Shown piece by piece: positions 24,301 to 36,289 of a stretch of 64,000 nt of DNA; the first letter of the stretch is position 1, and every line of letters begins with the position of its first letter. Both the position numbers and the translations under genes were made by a program. The notes under the pieces were generated by a model. The model did not search any database and was not told the DNA's origin. It saw only the letters and a list, made by a program, of their open reading frames with translations. Origin of the DNA: Hydractinia symbiolongicarpus (taxonomy: Eukaryota; Cnidaria; Hydrozoa; Anthoathecata; Hydractiniidae); NCBI RefSeq assembly GCF_029227915.1, contig NC_079887.1, positions 21,697,650 to 21,761,649 of the forward strand, in the 5' to 3' direction.

Positions 24301-24934
24301 ATTAAAGTACACTTCGGGATGTATGGCCCGCCAGCACTTTGGGTTTTATAGATAAAATTAATGTAAACAAATCAGCTTTCTCAAGGGTATTTTGTTATCA
24401 AAACTATTATCTGCAATTCTCATTTATCCAAAATATCAATATTGTTTAAGAAAACAAGGAGCTTCATTGCAATAGGTGGCAGTGATAAAGTGCGTCCGAA
24501 ATGTGGCACAAGATGCACATTCTAAAATGCTGTTAATGGTTATTTCAGACTATGCATGTGATTTTCTCCAAGTATGTAAAAAATTCTAATACTTTCTGTA
24601 AGTAATATCTCAGCAACGCTTTCAGCAAACTACAATTAAAAAATACCGCCGATGATTATTATAACAAAACAAAATTAATATCGCTATTACAGTCGAGCCA
24701 TTATATCACTGAAGTTAACAGCAATTGAATAATGGTGCAGACGTTTTCACTTTACAGTTTTAGATATAATTTCTGATGCCAGGAATGAAAGATTATTGTT
24801 GAGAGAACGGAAATGCGTTTTTTCCGCAACGTTGATGTGAAATTTGCTATAGTAGCAAAATTTCACGTTTGTAGAAGAACCTGTTACACCTATCAGAATG
24901 TACGTTCCTAAGCACTGTATAGCTTCTATAAAAA
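21331..24934. other. Long gene-free stretch with one hairpin
   Basis: About 3.6 kb of AT-rich DNA without a supportable exon, repeat unit or RNA gene. The one structured element is an inverted repeat of GTGAAATTTGCT, reading back as AGCAAAATTTCAC, at 24837-24866. Confidence 0.45.
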
Positions 24935-25074
24935 TCTATATTATAATTCCCGTATACGTCTGTCTGTCTGTCACGCAAAATGGTAATTCAGCTGCGCTAG
25001 TAGCGAGACGCACGCAATGCGGTATGAAAAGAACGGGTGAACAACCGTGGATTTTTCCACGGGCTAACGGCTAG
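24935..25074 (+). mobile_element. Short non-autonomous Helitron, copy 1
   Basis: A 140-bp element with canonical Helitron ends. It starts TCTATATTATAATTCCCG after an A, has an 8-bp palindromic hairpin (CCGTGGATTTTTCCACGG) near the 3' end, and terminates CTAG followed by T, so insertion is between A and T without duplication. The body contains GTCTGTCTGTCACGCAAAATGG and GCGAGACGCACG, also present in the copy at 27228-27361. Confidence 0.85.
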
Positions 25075-25665
25075 TGTGTTATAAAATGTGCGATGCTATA
25101 TAAATATGCGATGATATAAAAACTTGCGATGATATAAAAATGTTCGATGTTATAAAAATGTGCGATGTTATAAAATGTTCAATGTTATAAAAATGTGCGA
25201 TGTTATAAAATGTTCGATGTTATAAAAATGTGCGATGTTATAAAAATGTTCGATGTTATAAAAATGTCCGATGTTATAAAAATGTTCGATGTTATAAAAA
25301 TGTCCGATGTTATAAAAATATGCGATGTTATGAAATGTTCGATGTTATAAAAATGTCCGATGTTATAAAAATATGCGATGTTATAAAATGTTCGATGTTA
25401 TAAAAATATGCGATGTTATAAAATGTTCGATGTTATAAAAATATGCAATGTTATAAAATGTTCGATGTTATAAAAATGTCCGATGTTATAAAAATATGCG
25501 ATGTTATAAAATGTTCGATGTTATAAAAATGTCCGATGTTATAAAAATATGCGATGTTATAAAATGTTCGATGTTATAAAAATATGCGATGCTATGAAAA
25601 TATGCGATGTTTCAAAAATATGCGATGCTATGAAAATATGCGATGCACATGTTACTTATATCAAT
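25075..25665. repeat. 18-19-bp satellite, GATGTTATAAAAATGT(G/T/C)C units
   Basis: About 30 units of GATGTTATAAAA(A)TGTNC. They are partly organised in a higher-order ~57-bp pattern alternating TGCGATG, TTCGATG and TCCGATG variants. The array starts immediately at the 3' end of the Helitron. The frame 25549-25752 merely translates the array. Confidence 0.95.
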
Positions 25666-27227
25666 AACCGCTGTAAAACTTTTTTAAATTGTACCTTGCG
25701 TGTAAGTCCTGTGTTAATCAGGTGTTTAAAAGAACTTTTTGGGTTGGCTTAACCGCGAGTGGACTTATACCCATGGGGGACACATACGCACGCACGCAAA
25801 GAAACAGTAGCTGGTGTAACACTTGTGAATAAAAACAAGAACTCGTAATTGTGTACTGCAAACATCCTTTGAAATACGATTTTTTTTTCGCTCTTGTGCA
25901 ATCTGTTTACAAACCTTTATAAATAACGCAATGGATTACCCTCAATTATTATTATTCCGCAATTAGTTCGAAACTGTTGTACATTTGGGTAGGGAGCCAG
26001 GAGGAATTCCCCTAGATTTACCGTTTGCTTTCCTCTTCCTCTTTACCCTAGATTTCGACATGATTTCGACCACAATAATCCAATAATGAGGCTATTGTTT
26101 TGTATTTTGTTTGTTTGCTTGTTTATATTAGAGAATTGTCAGTTTCAACATATAGAAATAAAAACATCTAACATAAGTGCCTAGTTAGCTCCTTATCCCT
26201 CAAGCAATTAGGCGATAGCTCCTAAACCAAGTAAATCTAGTAACGACAATAGAAACACACTTGATATGTGCACTTTTTTTACTTCATGTATTAAAGTATG
26301 TGGATACTCAAGGACACACAATTTAATCAACATTATCGGTTCTTAAAATTACTCAACATTGTGCCCAACCATTGTGGGCGCAATTTTGTGGCCTCCTGAT
26401 TACAAATCTCTGCTGACGTTGTTAATTACTTTATTCCCTAATTGTGACGCATTATGGTGTGCCAGACTTGGATGCTTTCCAAATGATTTCACAATGTAAT
26501 CGTTGTCGTTGCTACAAATTGTGGTGTATGTATTTGAACTTTTTTAAAGAGGGAAAATATCAAATATGCGTGGGATTTCAAGAATTTTTATACCGGTATT
26601 TAGCAACTTGTTTTAAATCAAACAAGAAAACTTGGCAGTTAGCAGTGTGGTAAACATAAGCATGCATAAAAACAATGTACATGGAGATATGAAATGCAAG
26701 TGACAGTTAAATGGGGATAATTACAAAGCAGTAAAATGCTCAGTAACTTTGTTGAAAACCCATGCATAATGATTAGCTGTAGATGTGCACATAAATATAC
26801 AGCACCTGTTCAGGTGGTGCTGCTAGAAATCTTCATTTCTACACCATTTCAAGATATTAATTTTATATATTTTGCTCAAACGACTTGTGAAATTGAGTTT
26901 TTGTTTTTTAAATTGCCTTGATTACCCATATAATATGTCAAAAAAAACAGCCTGGTGACAACATGCAGCTCAATAATCCGTTAATCAAGCTAAAGATACT
27001 TCAGTTTGGCATATCAGACTTTTCTCTTTGCTTGAATGCTGGGGTTTGTGGGTTTGTAGTTCCTGTTACCATCAACTATGGTGACAAGAGATTATTATTT
27101 ATTCAGGACAATAGGAGATGAGCAGATTTTAACCTAAAAATATAAAAGAAACTAACAGTTACAACAAGGTTAATGATCTCCTGTTGTATAAAATTTCTAA
27201 TTTACTAGTTTGCAACACATCATTTTA
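25666..27227. other. Gene-free stretch
   Basis: Short AT-rich frames only. No conserved domain, splice-consistent exon set or repeat boundary was recognised. Confidence 0.45.
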
Positions 27228-27361
27228 TCTATATCATCTACATAATAATATCAGTAAACGTCAGCCTGTCACGCAAAATGGTACCGCAATTAGCGAGACG
27301 CACGTAATGCGGCGTAAAAAGGACGGGGGAACCCGTGGGTTTTCCACGGGACATCAACTAG
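27228..27361 (+). mobile_element. Short non-autonomous Helitron, copy 2
   Basis: It starts TCTATATCATC after an A, shares CTGTCACGCAAAATGG and GCGAGACGCACGTAATGCGG with copy 1, has the hairpin CCCGTGGGTTTTCCACGGG, and ends CTAG before T. Length is 134 bp. No coding capacity. Confidence 0.85.
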
Positions 27362-29517
27362 TTTTATGTAATAGGCTACCTTTCCTCCACATAGTAGAAA
27401 AGGATGAGAACTTTAGACGTTATTTTTTAAATCAGAAGAATAATAAAAACAGTCGGTCTTATGGTAAATAATATGGTAAAAGCCTGCATTGTTAACGGGC
27501 TAATATATAGACCGATATTGACCTTCGTCAATAAAAATGACAACTTAAAATCTAAACAAACACGAAAACAAAGTTAGAGCAACAGTTAAGATGATTCTAC
27601 ATATAGTTCCATCAAATTACCCAACAGAAAGATACAGAAGCGAGATTCCAGTGAGCTGACTACACATTTTTCTTACCAGATACGTCGCTTAAGGTTGCTC
27701 CTGAAGAGGAAGCTTTAGATACCGAAGTCAGTGTATATATAAAGTGAAACTTGACATAAATGTTTGAAATTGATCGATCTCGATTGATTCGACTAATTTT
27801 ATTTAATCAAAAATCTATAAGATTGATGAAATTGGCACTGTCCTGGCTACAAAACTGGAAGACAGATGCCGAAAAACACTATAGTAATAGCGTTAATTTT
27901 CCGTTTGTCACCCGCAACCGGGTCATGCTAAATAACGCACGAAATCTTTAAGCTATAAATAACAAATTCAATTTATTTCCGTAGACTTTGTTGAAATAGG
28001 CGAACTGATGTGCGTTTTTCATGGACCAAGGACTAGGTCTGTTTACAATAATCATCACCTGTGTGTCAAATATTGTAACTGGAACGCTACTTTATGCTAG
28101 AATTGCAAGAAGGCGAGTAGATAGGGACAAATTATCGTGATATCTTCTACATGTAACTGCTAGTTGTTTATATGGCTGCTTTCTATTGTTTTTCTAAATC
28201 GAGTCTAAGCAGATCGCATAGATTTCCTATGCAAACACGTGTAGTTTATACTATTCTTAATACACACATGAAAAGATTTTTATTGCAGATATATTTTTAT
28301 ACATATTAAATTCGAGGCGAGGATGAATGTGCTGTCTTTTTACACTTTTTTCAGATTTAAATATTCTTGCTTGGTGTATTTCCAAAAAGGGAGAATATGT
28401 TTTGTCGGATTAGCGGATGACGATGAATGTTTTGAGGATAGGATAAAAATGGTGATTTTAAAGTTTTCTACAGATACTTTTGTTCCTTCATTGTGTATAA
28501 CGGAATTTAGGCAGAGTACGATCTAAGTATGTTTATAATTTTGGGCAACTCATCTCAACGTTCTAATAAACAAAGTTCTAACAAAAATACAGACAGGAGT
28601 AGGAACATTGAACAGGAGGAAAGGGTATACGAACATTTATTTAGACAATGCTTTAATCTATGCCAGGACTTATTTTTCACCGATTTATGTTGAAAACATT
28701 TTTAGGACCTTTTCATGGAACATTCAACGTCTTATATCGTTTAAACGCATTGTATAAGAATAATTCCATAAGAAGACCAGTCTGGGTTCGCCAATAATAA
28801 AAACAAAATCATACCTTCAGGCTCAAATATTGTTTTCTAAACCAAAAACAATTCCAGCTTGAATTTTGCCATAAATTTAATTCAAAATATGAATTCTCTT
28901 ACAATTCTCTCTCAAGCTACCAATAATTGTTTTTTCCATTGTTTATCAGTTTAAAGCCATGACTTTTAGCAAACCTTGAATAATTGTACAATTGCTTTGT
29001 ACATAGGGAAAGTTCTTCCTGAATACGACATAATATTCCTCGCAGTATCCTCCCAAACTTATTCATTTTTTTTTTACCAATTTTCTCCTAACAATACTAA
29101 CTTTGCCACCTGTGACCGTTTTCTGTTGCTTGGTAGTGCGATGGAAAATAAAGTAGAATAATCCTTTTTTTAAGCAAGACACTGAGTGCTACTGCACTTT
29201 TACTCTCTATCCACTAAGCAACAAACTTCCTCCTTGCAATTTTGGACTTAATCTCGAAGTCACCCTCGTCCCCAGGGTTTTTGCCTTCTTGATACTTGTA
29301 TATCAAAAAGGCAAAATGCCCTAGGAATGAGGGTGGATGGACGTAAAATAAATTTACTTTTTGAGGTCAGTAAAATACCTGCATTTCGGTTTAAAGAAGA
29401 TTTTTTTACAGAAAATTTTGTTTTCTCTATTAAATTATTTAATTTCAACGAAGCAACCTCGATGAGTTTAGCAATTCTGCATCTATAGCGATGCGTTAAG
29501 GAAGTTCACACTACTAA
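27362..29517. other. Mostly non-coding stretch, two weak exon candidates
   Basis: At 27680-27747 a strong acceptor (TTTTTCTTACCAG) precedes a short frame ending SLKVAPEEEALDTEV.. and a stop. At 28021-28140 a 39-codon frame encodes one hydrophobic helix followed by ARIARRRVDRDK, resembling a membrane segment with a basic flank. Neither could be linked to other exons, so both stay unassigned. Confidence 0.3.
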
Positions 29518-29800
29518 ACGGAGATGGTGTAGTGGTAGCGCATTCAGCTTGTATTCATAAGATTTCAGGGGGACCCACTCCGGTGCACTTTGAATGTAGT
29601 GTTGTCTGCCTATTTGGTGCTACCTACTGACCGCTAACAGGCTTGTGTGGCAGGCAAGCAAGTTAGAGCAATGTTATACCTCTTTGGTTATACGTATCTC
29701 TAGCGGTAATGTAACATAGTTACAGTCGGAGGGGAGGAAGAGCCAGCCGTTAGGATTGAATTCCCAAGGTCATTAAAACTTCCCTTCTAAACTTATTCTG
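29518..29800 (+). mobile_element. tRNA-derived SINE, family 1, copy B
   Basis: It starts CGGAGATGGTGTAGTGGTAG (A-box), with a B-box-like GACCCACTCCGG at about the tRNA spacing. The 3' body (ACCTACTGACCGCTAACAGG, GCGGTAATGTAACATAGT, GGAGGGGAGGAAGAGCCAGC) matches copy A at 10137-10387. The head is too diverged to fold as a functional tRNA. Confidence 0.8.
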
Positions 29801-30149
29801 ACATAATATAAATTAAGACTGCCTTTCTTAAACCCTACCAGTATATAAGTTATTTCAGTGTTTTGGAGTATTTCCCTAAAAAAGACCATTCGTAACGGCG
29901 CCTTTTTATAGAAAGACGTTTCCTAAAAGACGGCATTTAATAAAAGAAACCGTATTTGTATTAAAAAACTCGAGTAAAGGAATTATGTTTCAGGAAACTC
30001 AAGCTTAATGAAGGAAGTTTTTCCAAAAAATGACATTCAAAAAAAGAATTGTTTCATTTACATTTATGAAGATCAGAACTCATATTGCTGGTATCAGTTT
30101 TGTATAAAGGTCATTTAAATTGTGTGAACGCATGTTGGGGAGTCTGTTT

Positions 30150-30215
30150 ATCAAAATGGGATATACATGGCCCTAGCAACAGGGCCGTGTAATAAATGAC
30201 CAGCGTGATATATGC
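30150..30215. other. Inverted repeat in gene-free stretch 29801-30930
   Basis: ACATGGCCCT(AGCAAC)AGGGCCGTGT is an imperfect 10-bp stem near 30167-30192. The surrounding 1.1 kb contains no supportable gene. Confidence 0.4.
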
Positions 30216-30930
30216 TCAAACTTAAGGGTGAGTTTTTGATTAGCTCTGTGGTAGTGCTTACATATCATCTTTTATATTTTAACTTAACTATCACCCATTA
30301 TAGATTGCAGTTAGTTTTGTCAATATAATATAAGATTGAATGGAGACTATATAGGATTAGGCCAAAACATTGTATAAGTGTACTGTGGATAACAGAACGT
30401 GAGTAAATTTGATTGAGATTATTTTCCTTTATCTACAGTTCGTTACATCGTGTACCTTGCAGATCACTATACATTGTGCGGTTTTTCTGTGCTATTACTT
30501 GGAAGTCATTAAAAACAAATTATTAATAACGAAATAGTCGCTTTTCTAAATTGTGTGGGTGTCATGACTCGTTATTTCTTTAAGAACGTTACTTCTACTT
30601 CCACACGTCCATTCTTTCCTACCTTAACAAGTCATGACCTCTTGTACTCTTATTTGTTTCCTTACTACAGGGAGCTGGTCTAAAGGTCGTCGTCAAAAAC
30701 GTATTAACAACTTGACCTTTTAACGCAATGCGCGCGTGCTATAAATTGCATGGATATGCAACGTTAAAACGTGCAGTAGATATCTGCAAATAAAGTATAC
30801 AAAATTAACTTATAATTATATACAACATGTTTTAAAATATCTTTGTAAGTCCACATATCGTGATTGTCAATTATAAACACGCAATGAAATGCTTTCGACA
30901 CTCCACCTCACGTGTCTAACACTCCTCATG

Positions 30931-33900
30931 TTAATTATCAGCTTCTATCACGTGATACACAGGCTCAGTTTTATTCACAGTCTCATAATCTTTCTGTGTT
31001 TCGAAATAAAATGGTTCAGTTTCGAAATAGTCATGATTTTCCATTTCCACTTCCTCGTCTTTTCCATCAAGTTGTTCTTTTCGTTTGACGAGAGGTGTGT
31101 ATTCCCTGTTATCAATTTTGCTAATATCTATACTCGTATACTCGCTACTTCCTGATGCTGTTGTCGTCACTAAAACAGAATATCAAAATAATACTTTTGC
31201 ATAATTGCCTTTCCATATTTACTTTGTTAAAATAAAAAAAGAAGTGAAGACGTTGGGGAATATTGTATAGAATCATTGTTTATAATTTTAATTGAATATA
31301 CAGTTTTAAGTGCCTTCATGTTAATAAATAAAAGTTTTATCATCTGATGATGCTTTGATATAGACTGTAGAGAAAATTTATCAAATAAAAATGTTTTTGT
31401 TTTCTTGCCAAACCCAAACAAAACTAACAAGGACAAATGTTATGCAATGATGAGTGACTTTCTAGTCGGAAACGAGGTTATCTTTTAGGGCTATTCCAAA
31501 GTTCTCACAATCTAGACCAGACAAGTATTATAATAAGAAAGAAAGAAAAGACTTGAATCAGGAAGAAGTTCAGAATTACAAATCTTTTAGCAATGAATTG
31601 GATTATAAACATGTCAAAAAATATGGATAAAAGTTATCTTCAGTCATTTTCTTTACTTTACAGTAATTTGCATATTACAAAGGTTAACAAGACCTTTCCT
31701 ATGATTCAATTGGCTAAATAACTAAAAAAGTCCTGGGTACAAGGTTAAGTACGTCTTATTTTTTAAACTTTTTAAAAAGGGGAAGTCATGAAAGTAGCCA
31801 TTTTAGTATTTGAAATACTTTCTTTGCTTTCAATGGATATTCTTTGTATTAGTGTGATGTAATTTTTAGCTTTAAGGGGAATCACTGTTCTATTTTTAGA
31901 ATAACTTGAAAACCAAAATATTTTGAATTGTAAGAATAACTTTTGTTAAAAAACAATTTGCAAAAACATTGCCCTGCCTGTTAATAACATTACGTCATCT
32001 ACCCACACATTCAACATGACGCCATAAAGAAATGAAGGATCGTTTAAGAGTGTTCAGAATAACATTGAATCACCCAAAGACTATTTATTATCCATTGTTC
32101 GTGCGATTTAAAAATTATCATGAGGTTAGCAGGCATTTTGATTTATATAGGATTTTGTGTAAAGCATCTGACGAAATATAAATATCCTTACTTGTCGATC
32201 CTTGTATGCTGGCATAAAAAGGCTCAGGACTTGTTGAATCTTTTATTGTTGCGTTCGGTTCTTCATTGCTACCCGAATCCTAAAAACATTTATAAATCCA
32301 TGTAAGGAACAAGTCAATTAAAACAAAAAAAGCCTTCTGTTCTTAAAACATTTGCGACACAATGTTGAATCAACTTAATGCTTCAAGCCACAGAAATCAT
32401 GGCAGGGAAATCCCAAAAAAGTTACAGATTTTTATTTTCGCTTATAGATCTTAGTGAAGTGAAGTAAAACATGGCGAAATAATGTTATTTTACTGTCTAA
32501 ACCAAACACTTATATATTGTTTCGCAGTATGGCTAAATGGAAAATTTAAACAAAACTTCTATATTAACGGCGTAAAGCTTGAAAATGATGTTACTACCTA
32601 GCTTTGTTTTCTTGCTGCTTTCTTGTGTTTTATCTTTTCTGATTATAAAATAAAGAGAAGAGACACTGGTAAAACTCACCTTTTTGCTTGCAACATCTTT
32701 TGAATATCTAAAAAAAGTGCGGCATATAATCAGATTTAGTTAAATTCATAGAGTTGTTAGGTAACAAAACTAATTAAAAGAAAACGGCGAAAGGCGACTG
32801 TCATCAAATTTTTAACATTTGAAATTTTCTTACGAGCTGCTATCACGTAAGTCGGAATTATTTTAGCAACTTCAGCCAAGAAATTACTCATAACAATCCT
32901 ATTTGCAGTAAACACGACAAAGAACATACAATTTGTTCTGGTTTTGATGTCGGAAAGGAAAATCGGAAATTAACGTGATTGGCATAACAAAGATGGAGAA
33001 AATAACAATATGTCTGCAGGTTAATCACATAAAATGTTAGCTAGTAAATGCAAGGAAAACAAAAAGGACCATAAAAGGTTTTGTTGACATTATCTTATGT
33101 TTTTATGTACCTTTTATAGACGAATACCAAGACTATAACTAGCACAATTAAAACAACTGCTAAACAGGCTAGTAGAATAGGAACCAGGCTAGTTTTCTTT
33201 TTAGTGACTGCAACTGGAGTTGACTTTGGTATGGCTGGCAACGTGGACGACTTTTCTTCAGGAAGATGATCTAAAAATATAAATTTAACATGCTGCATGG
33301 AAAGGATGATCGCTGCATCGTTATTGATGTAATGTGGTGCATAGTTTTTGGTGTTTTTTTTTTCATTTCTGCATAAATAAAATGTTTTAAGAAAGTCTAA
33401 GAATGAAGAGGAAACTTACATGTGAACAATCCACTAACTTTTGCAACTAAATTATAATGTTCTCCATTGCACGTCCAAAACAGTTTATACAGGCCTCCAC
33501 CTTCTACCTAAAGAATATTTAAATTGATAGAAAAAAATCGCTTTCATTATCAAAGAGTGAGGATGTTTTAACAAAAGGCACTAACAGAGACTTGTGGCTT
33601 TACCAAGATTCCGTGGGTAAAATTATTGTTGAAAAATAAAAATTAAAAATATTGAGGTGCCGTAGCCAGCAGAAATAGACTATTTTTAAAAAAATAGATT
33701 TCGCTCTATAGCAACGTTTTTATGCATGAGTGCTTTGTGACGTCATAATTCAAAAAAAAAAGAATTTTCTTACCAGTTTATTGTTCGTCACATCAATGGG
33801 CGACTTAAATTTGTACGCTAATGTTGAGTTCTCAGTCCAAGCTGCTCCTGGCAGCCATTGGAAAACTTTCTTTGACTCTGCACGACCACATGTGTTTGGC

Positions 33901-34457
33901 GGTACATTGACAAACAGATAAATTTTTCTATTCTTATAAACAGTGTTCGTGACATATATAGTAGGCTGTTCATCTAACCCGTGTTCAGCTCCTAAAAAGG
34001 TAAAATTTATTGAACTTAGAGGGATTAAAGAAATACATGCTGAAACCAAACATTTGACGCAGGTTAAAAAAATGTAGTTTTAAGTTGAAAAAACATGACA
34101 AATGCTTTTATTATTGTCGACAGGTAAAAAACAAGACCTGTTTCAGTAATCGCAAAAGCAAACCAGTTATTCATAAGTTGTTTACTTTCTTAATTTTTTT
34201 TGCTAATGCGCGAAAATATTCTTACTTGCTCCTAAGTCTTTCATTGAGTAGCAGCCACCGTGGCCAAGTTTAACATGGAACGTGTTGTAATTATCCATAC
34301 ATTTACAGCCATCGTTGTAAATCGTGTTCTTAAACTTTCCACAACTTTTTTCACTAATATCAAGCAATTTATCACCAATTGGGCCTCTTTCGATAACTAT
34401 CCCATACAAGGTTCGAAAGCTTAAACACCATAAACATAGACACAATAACAAATACAT
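30931..34457 (-). CDS. Single-pass membrane receptor with multi-tyrosine cytoplasmic tail
   Basis: Seven exons on the minus strand: 34226-34457, 33774-33991, 33420-33507, 33111-33270, 32680-32707, 32192-32279 and 30931-31169. All junctions are GT-AG with matching phases, giving 350 residues. Residues 1-19 are a signal peptide (MYLLLCLCLWCL..). The ~185-residue ectodomain has about eight cysteines and no domain I recognise. Residues ~208-231 are a membrane helix (LVPILLACLAVVLIVLVIVL..) preceded by KKK. The 119-residue tail has eight tyrosines; five are YxxPhi sites (Y264 ASI, Y282 TSI, Y295 TPL, Y333 ETV, Y343 HVI), with Y282 and Y295 close to ITAM spacing. Such tails are known to recruit SH2 proteins when phosphorylated. 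By inference this is an immune-type, allorecognition-like or adhesion receptor. The tail's small symmetric exons suggest alternative splicing. Confidence 0.85.
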
Positions 34458-35049
34458 CTTCTTTAAACTTCAATACAAACTTTTTTTAAAATATAAACTT
34501 CTGAACGTCTTGTCTAACAGTATCAATTAAACATTAGGAAACGAAATTCGTCATTAACGGTTTTGACAACACGTACGAAATTACGTAATCACACGATCGT
34601 CAAGTCGTTAGAAGAAAATAAACAGTTTAAAAAAAACCACAGTGGGCTTTTACTTTCATTTAGCTTGTTTAAGAAATATACGAAGAATTCGCGCTCATTT
34701 TTTTATTTTTTTGTGATATGTAGTAAAACAGGAAAGGCATTTCCCGCGTGGGAACTTCTTAGTAAACTTTTGTTATCATTCGTCTCTGAATGTTTTTAAT
34801 CAAAACTTTAATTTTTGTTACGTAGTTTCGTTCGTTCGTTGTCAGAGTTTTAGGTGTCATTCTAATTATTATTTTGAGGTTTTGAACATTCTGTTGGACA
34901 ATTAAAGCTGTGAAACTCCACGGTTTTATTTGTAAGAACGTAATTTATAAGAACGCGAACGTTGTAATTTTGTTAAAGATTAAGAATATGTTATAAATGT
35001 ACTGGAGTCCAGAATTACTGATTATTTTCCATCATTCCTATTTTTACAT

Positions 35050-35126
35050 ACAATGAAAAACATTACATTACAATGAAACAACAAAACATTACATTACAAT
35101 GAAACTTACATTACAATGAAAAAAAA
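35050..35126. repeat. ACATTACAATGAAA tandem repeat
   Basis: Five to six imperfect copies of ACATTACAATGAA(A) with small spacers. The flanks 34458-35536 hold no other supportable feature. Confidence 0.8.
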
Positions 35127-35536
35127 ACCTTTAATATCATATATTCCTCCCAATCCTGAAAATACTTAACATCATCTGTAAATCTGATTTTCCTATCCTT
35201 TTTCTAACAGGGCACCAGTAAGAACCTTCAATGCTAAAAAAAGTGTTAAAAAATAAGCACATTCAACTTTCGCTAAAATTTAAATGTTCTTATAGAAAGA
35301 AAATATGTTTATACAACGAATACAAATTACCATTTTAAAGAAAAAATATGACCACGTTAATTGGAAGAAGGAAAGTACAAGTTCGTTGCGTTTCGCTATC
35401 AATTTCGAGTAACACACACCACATTTTTTTTATTTCCTCAATAACATCATGACTTTCACATGACGAAAGTTCAGTGTTGTTTAGCTGTTCCTAGTATTAG
35501 CAGTGAGTTCAAGTTTACGAACATAATTTTTAACTA

Positions 35537-35838
35537 TCTCTATATTAATTATATCCGTATTCTGTAAGTCTGTCTGTCTGCAAGAAAATGATTACGCATT
35601 GGAAACATGAAATACGCGTTATAAAGGACGGGTACTCGCTGTCTGTAAGCCAATTTAAAAACCGGGGTTTTGTAATCAAAAACGTCATTATAATCGCACT
35701 TATAATTATAATAATAACCCCCGTCCAAGTAAATATTTTTACTTCATGTAAATAGGCGGCAAGGATGTCCAAAATGGTGATGCAACAAATATGTACGATG
35801 GGCGACCCACCGTAAATATTCCACGAGTTAACGACTAG
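35537..35838 (+). mobile_element. Non-autonomous Helitron, copy 3 (longer)
   Basis: It begins TCTCTATATTAATTATATCCGTA after an A, contains GTCTGTCTGTCTG, and ends CCACGAGTTAACGACTAG before T. A ~150-bp internal block (35645-35795: AATTTAAAAACCGGG.., TTATAATTATAATAATA, CCGTCCAAG, GGCGGCAAG) is repeated with divergence at 35905-36055, just outside the 3' end. The 3' hairpin is eroded compared with copies 1 and 2. Confidence 0.7.
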
Positions 35839-35904
35839 TTTTAGACATTCGTGCTTGAAAAAAAATACGATATATTAAAGACAAGGTGTATATTCAGCTT
35901 CAAC

Positions 35905-36055
35905 GCTTAAGTTAATTTAAAAACCGGGTGGTTGTAATCCAAAACGTCATTGACTTGCACCTATAATTATAGTAATAATCCCGTCCAAGCAAATTTCGTG
36001 ACTTCATGTAAACAGGCGGCAAGAATGCACAAAATAGCGATGCTAGAAATTTCTA
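35905..36055. repeat. Diverged repeat of Helitron copy 3 interior
   Basis: Collinear with 35645-35795 at a distance of about 260 bp (AATTTAAAAACCGGGTGG, AAAACGTCATT, CCGTCCAAGCAAATT, AGGCGGCAAGAATG). Probably a second truncated element or a tandem duplication. Confidence 0.7.
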
Positions 36056-36130
36056 CGTAACAACATATCGCAAATTGATTATTGAAGCAGAAAATGTTAA
36101 ACTAACATCGATATATCCTTTCTTACACAG

Positions 36131-36289
36131 ATTAAAAGTAGACTTATCTTTGCAGATATAGTAAGTACGTGGGCAGATATGTTTATTTTACTTTCGGATA
36201 ATCTGGCTTGCAGGGCCAATCTCATTGAAATAGAGAAGAAAGACTTAAGATGGTTAAACCCTGGGGACCTGATTGCTGCGAGACCATAA
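36131..36289 (+). CDS. Candidate terminal exon, unknown
   Basis: A strong acceptor (ATATCCTTTCTTACACAG) precedes 52 open codons ending in TAA. The peptide includes DIVSTWADMFILLSDNL and KDLRWLNPGDLIAARP, with a balanced composition unlike the surrounding AT-driven frames. No upstream exon was found, and a 121-codon frame runs antisense across the same DNA, so the strand is uncertain. It may be a gene or transposon fragment. Confidence 0.3.
   Translation: MKSRLIFADIVSTWADMFILLSDNLACRANLIEIEKKDLRWLNPGDLIAARP

Noticed and set aside
24837-24866. MicroRNA-type hairpin
   Set aside because: Stem of about 12 bp with a tiny loop is too short for a precursor.
25075-25665. CRISPR array
   Set aside because: Direct repeats without unique spacers, in a eukaryotic AT-rich context; it is a satellite.
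29518-29590. Functional tRNA gene
   Set aside because: Diverged B-box, no closing acceptor stem, and the sequence matches a second copy over ~270 bp as a SINE.
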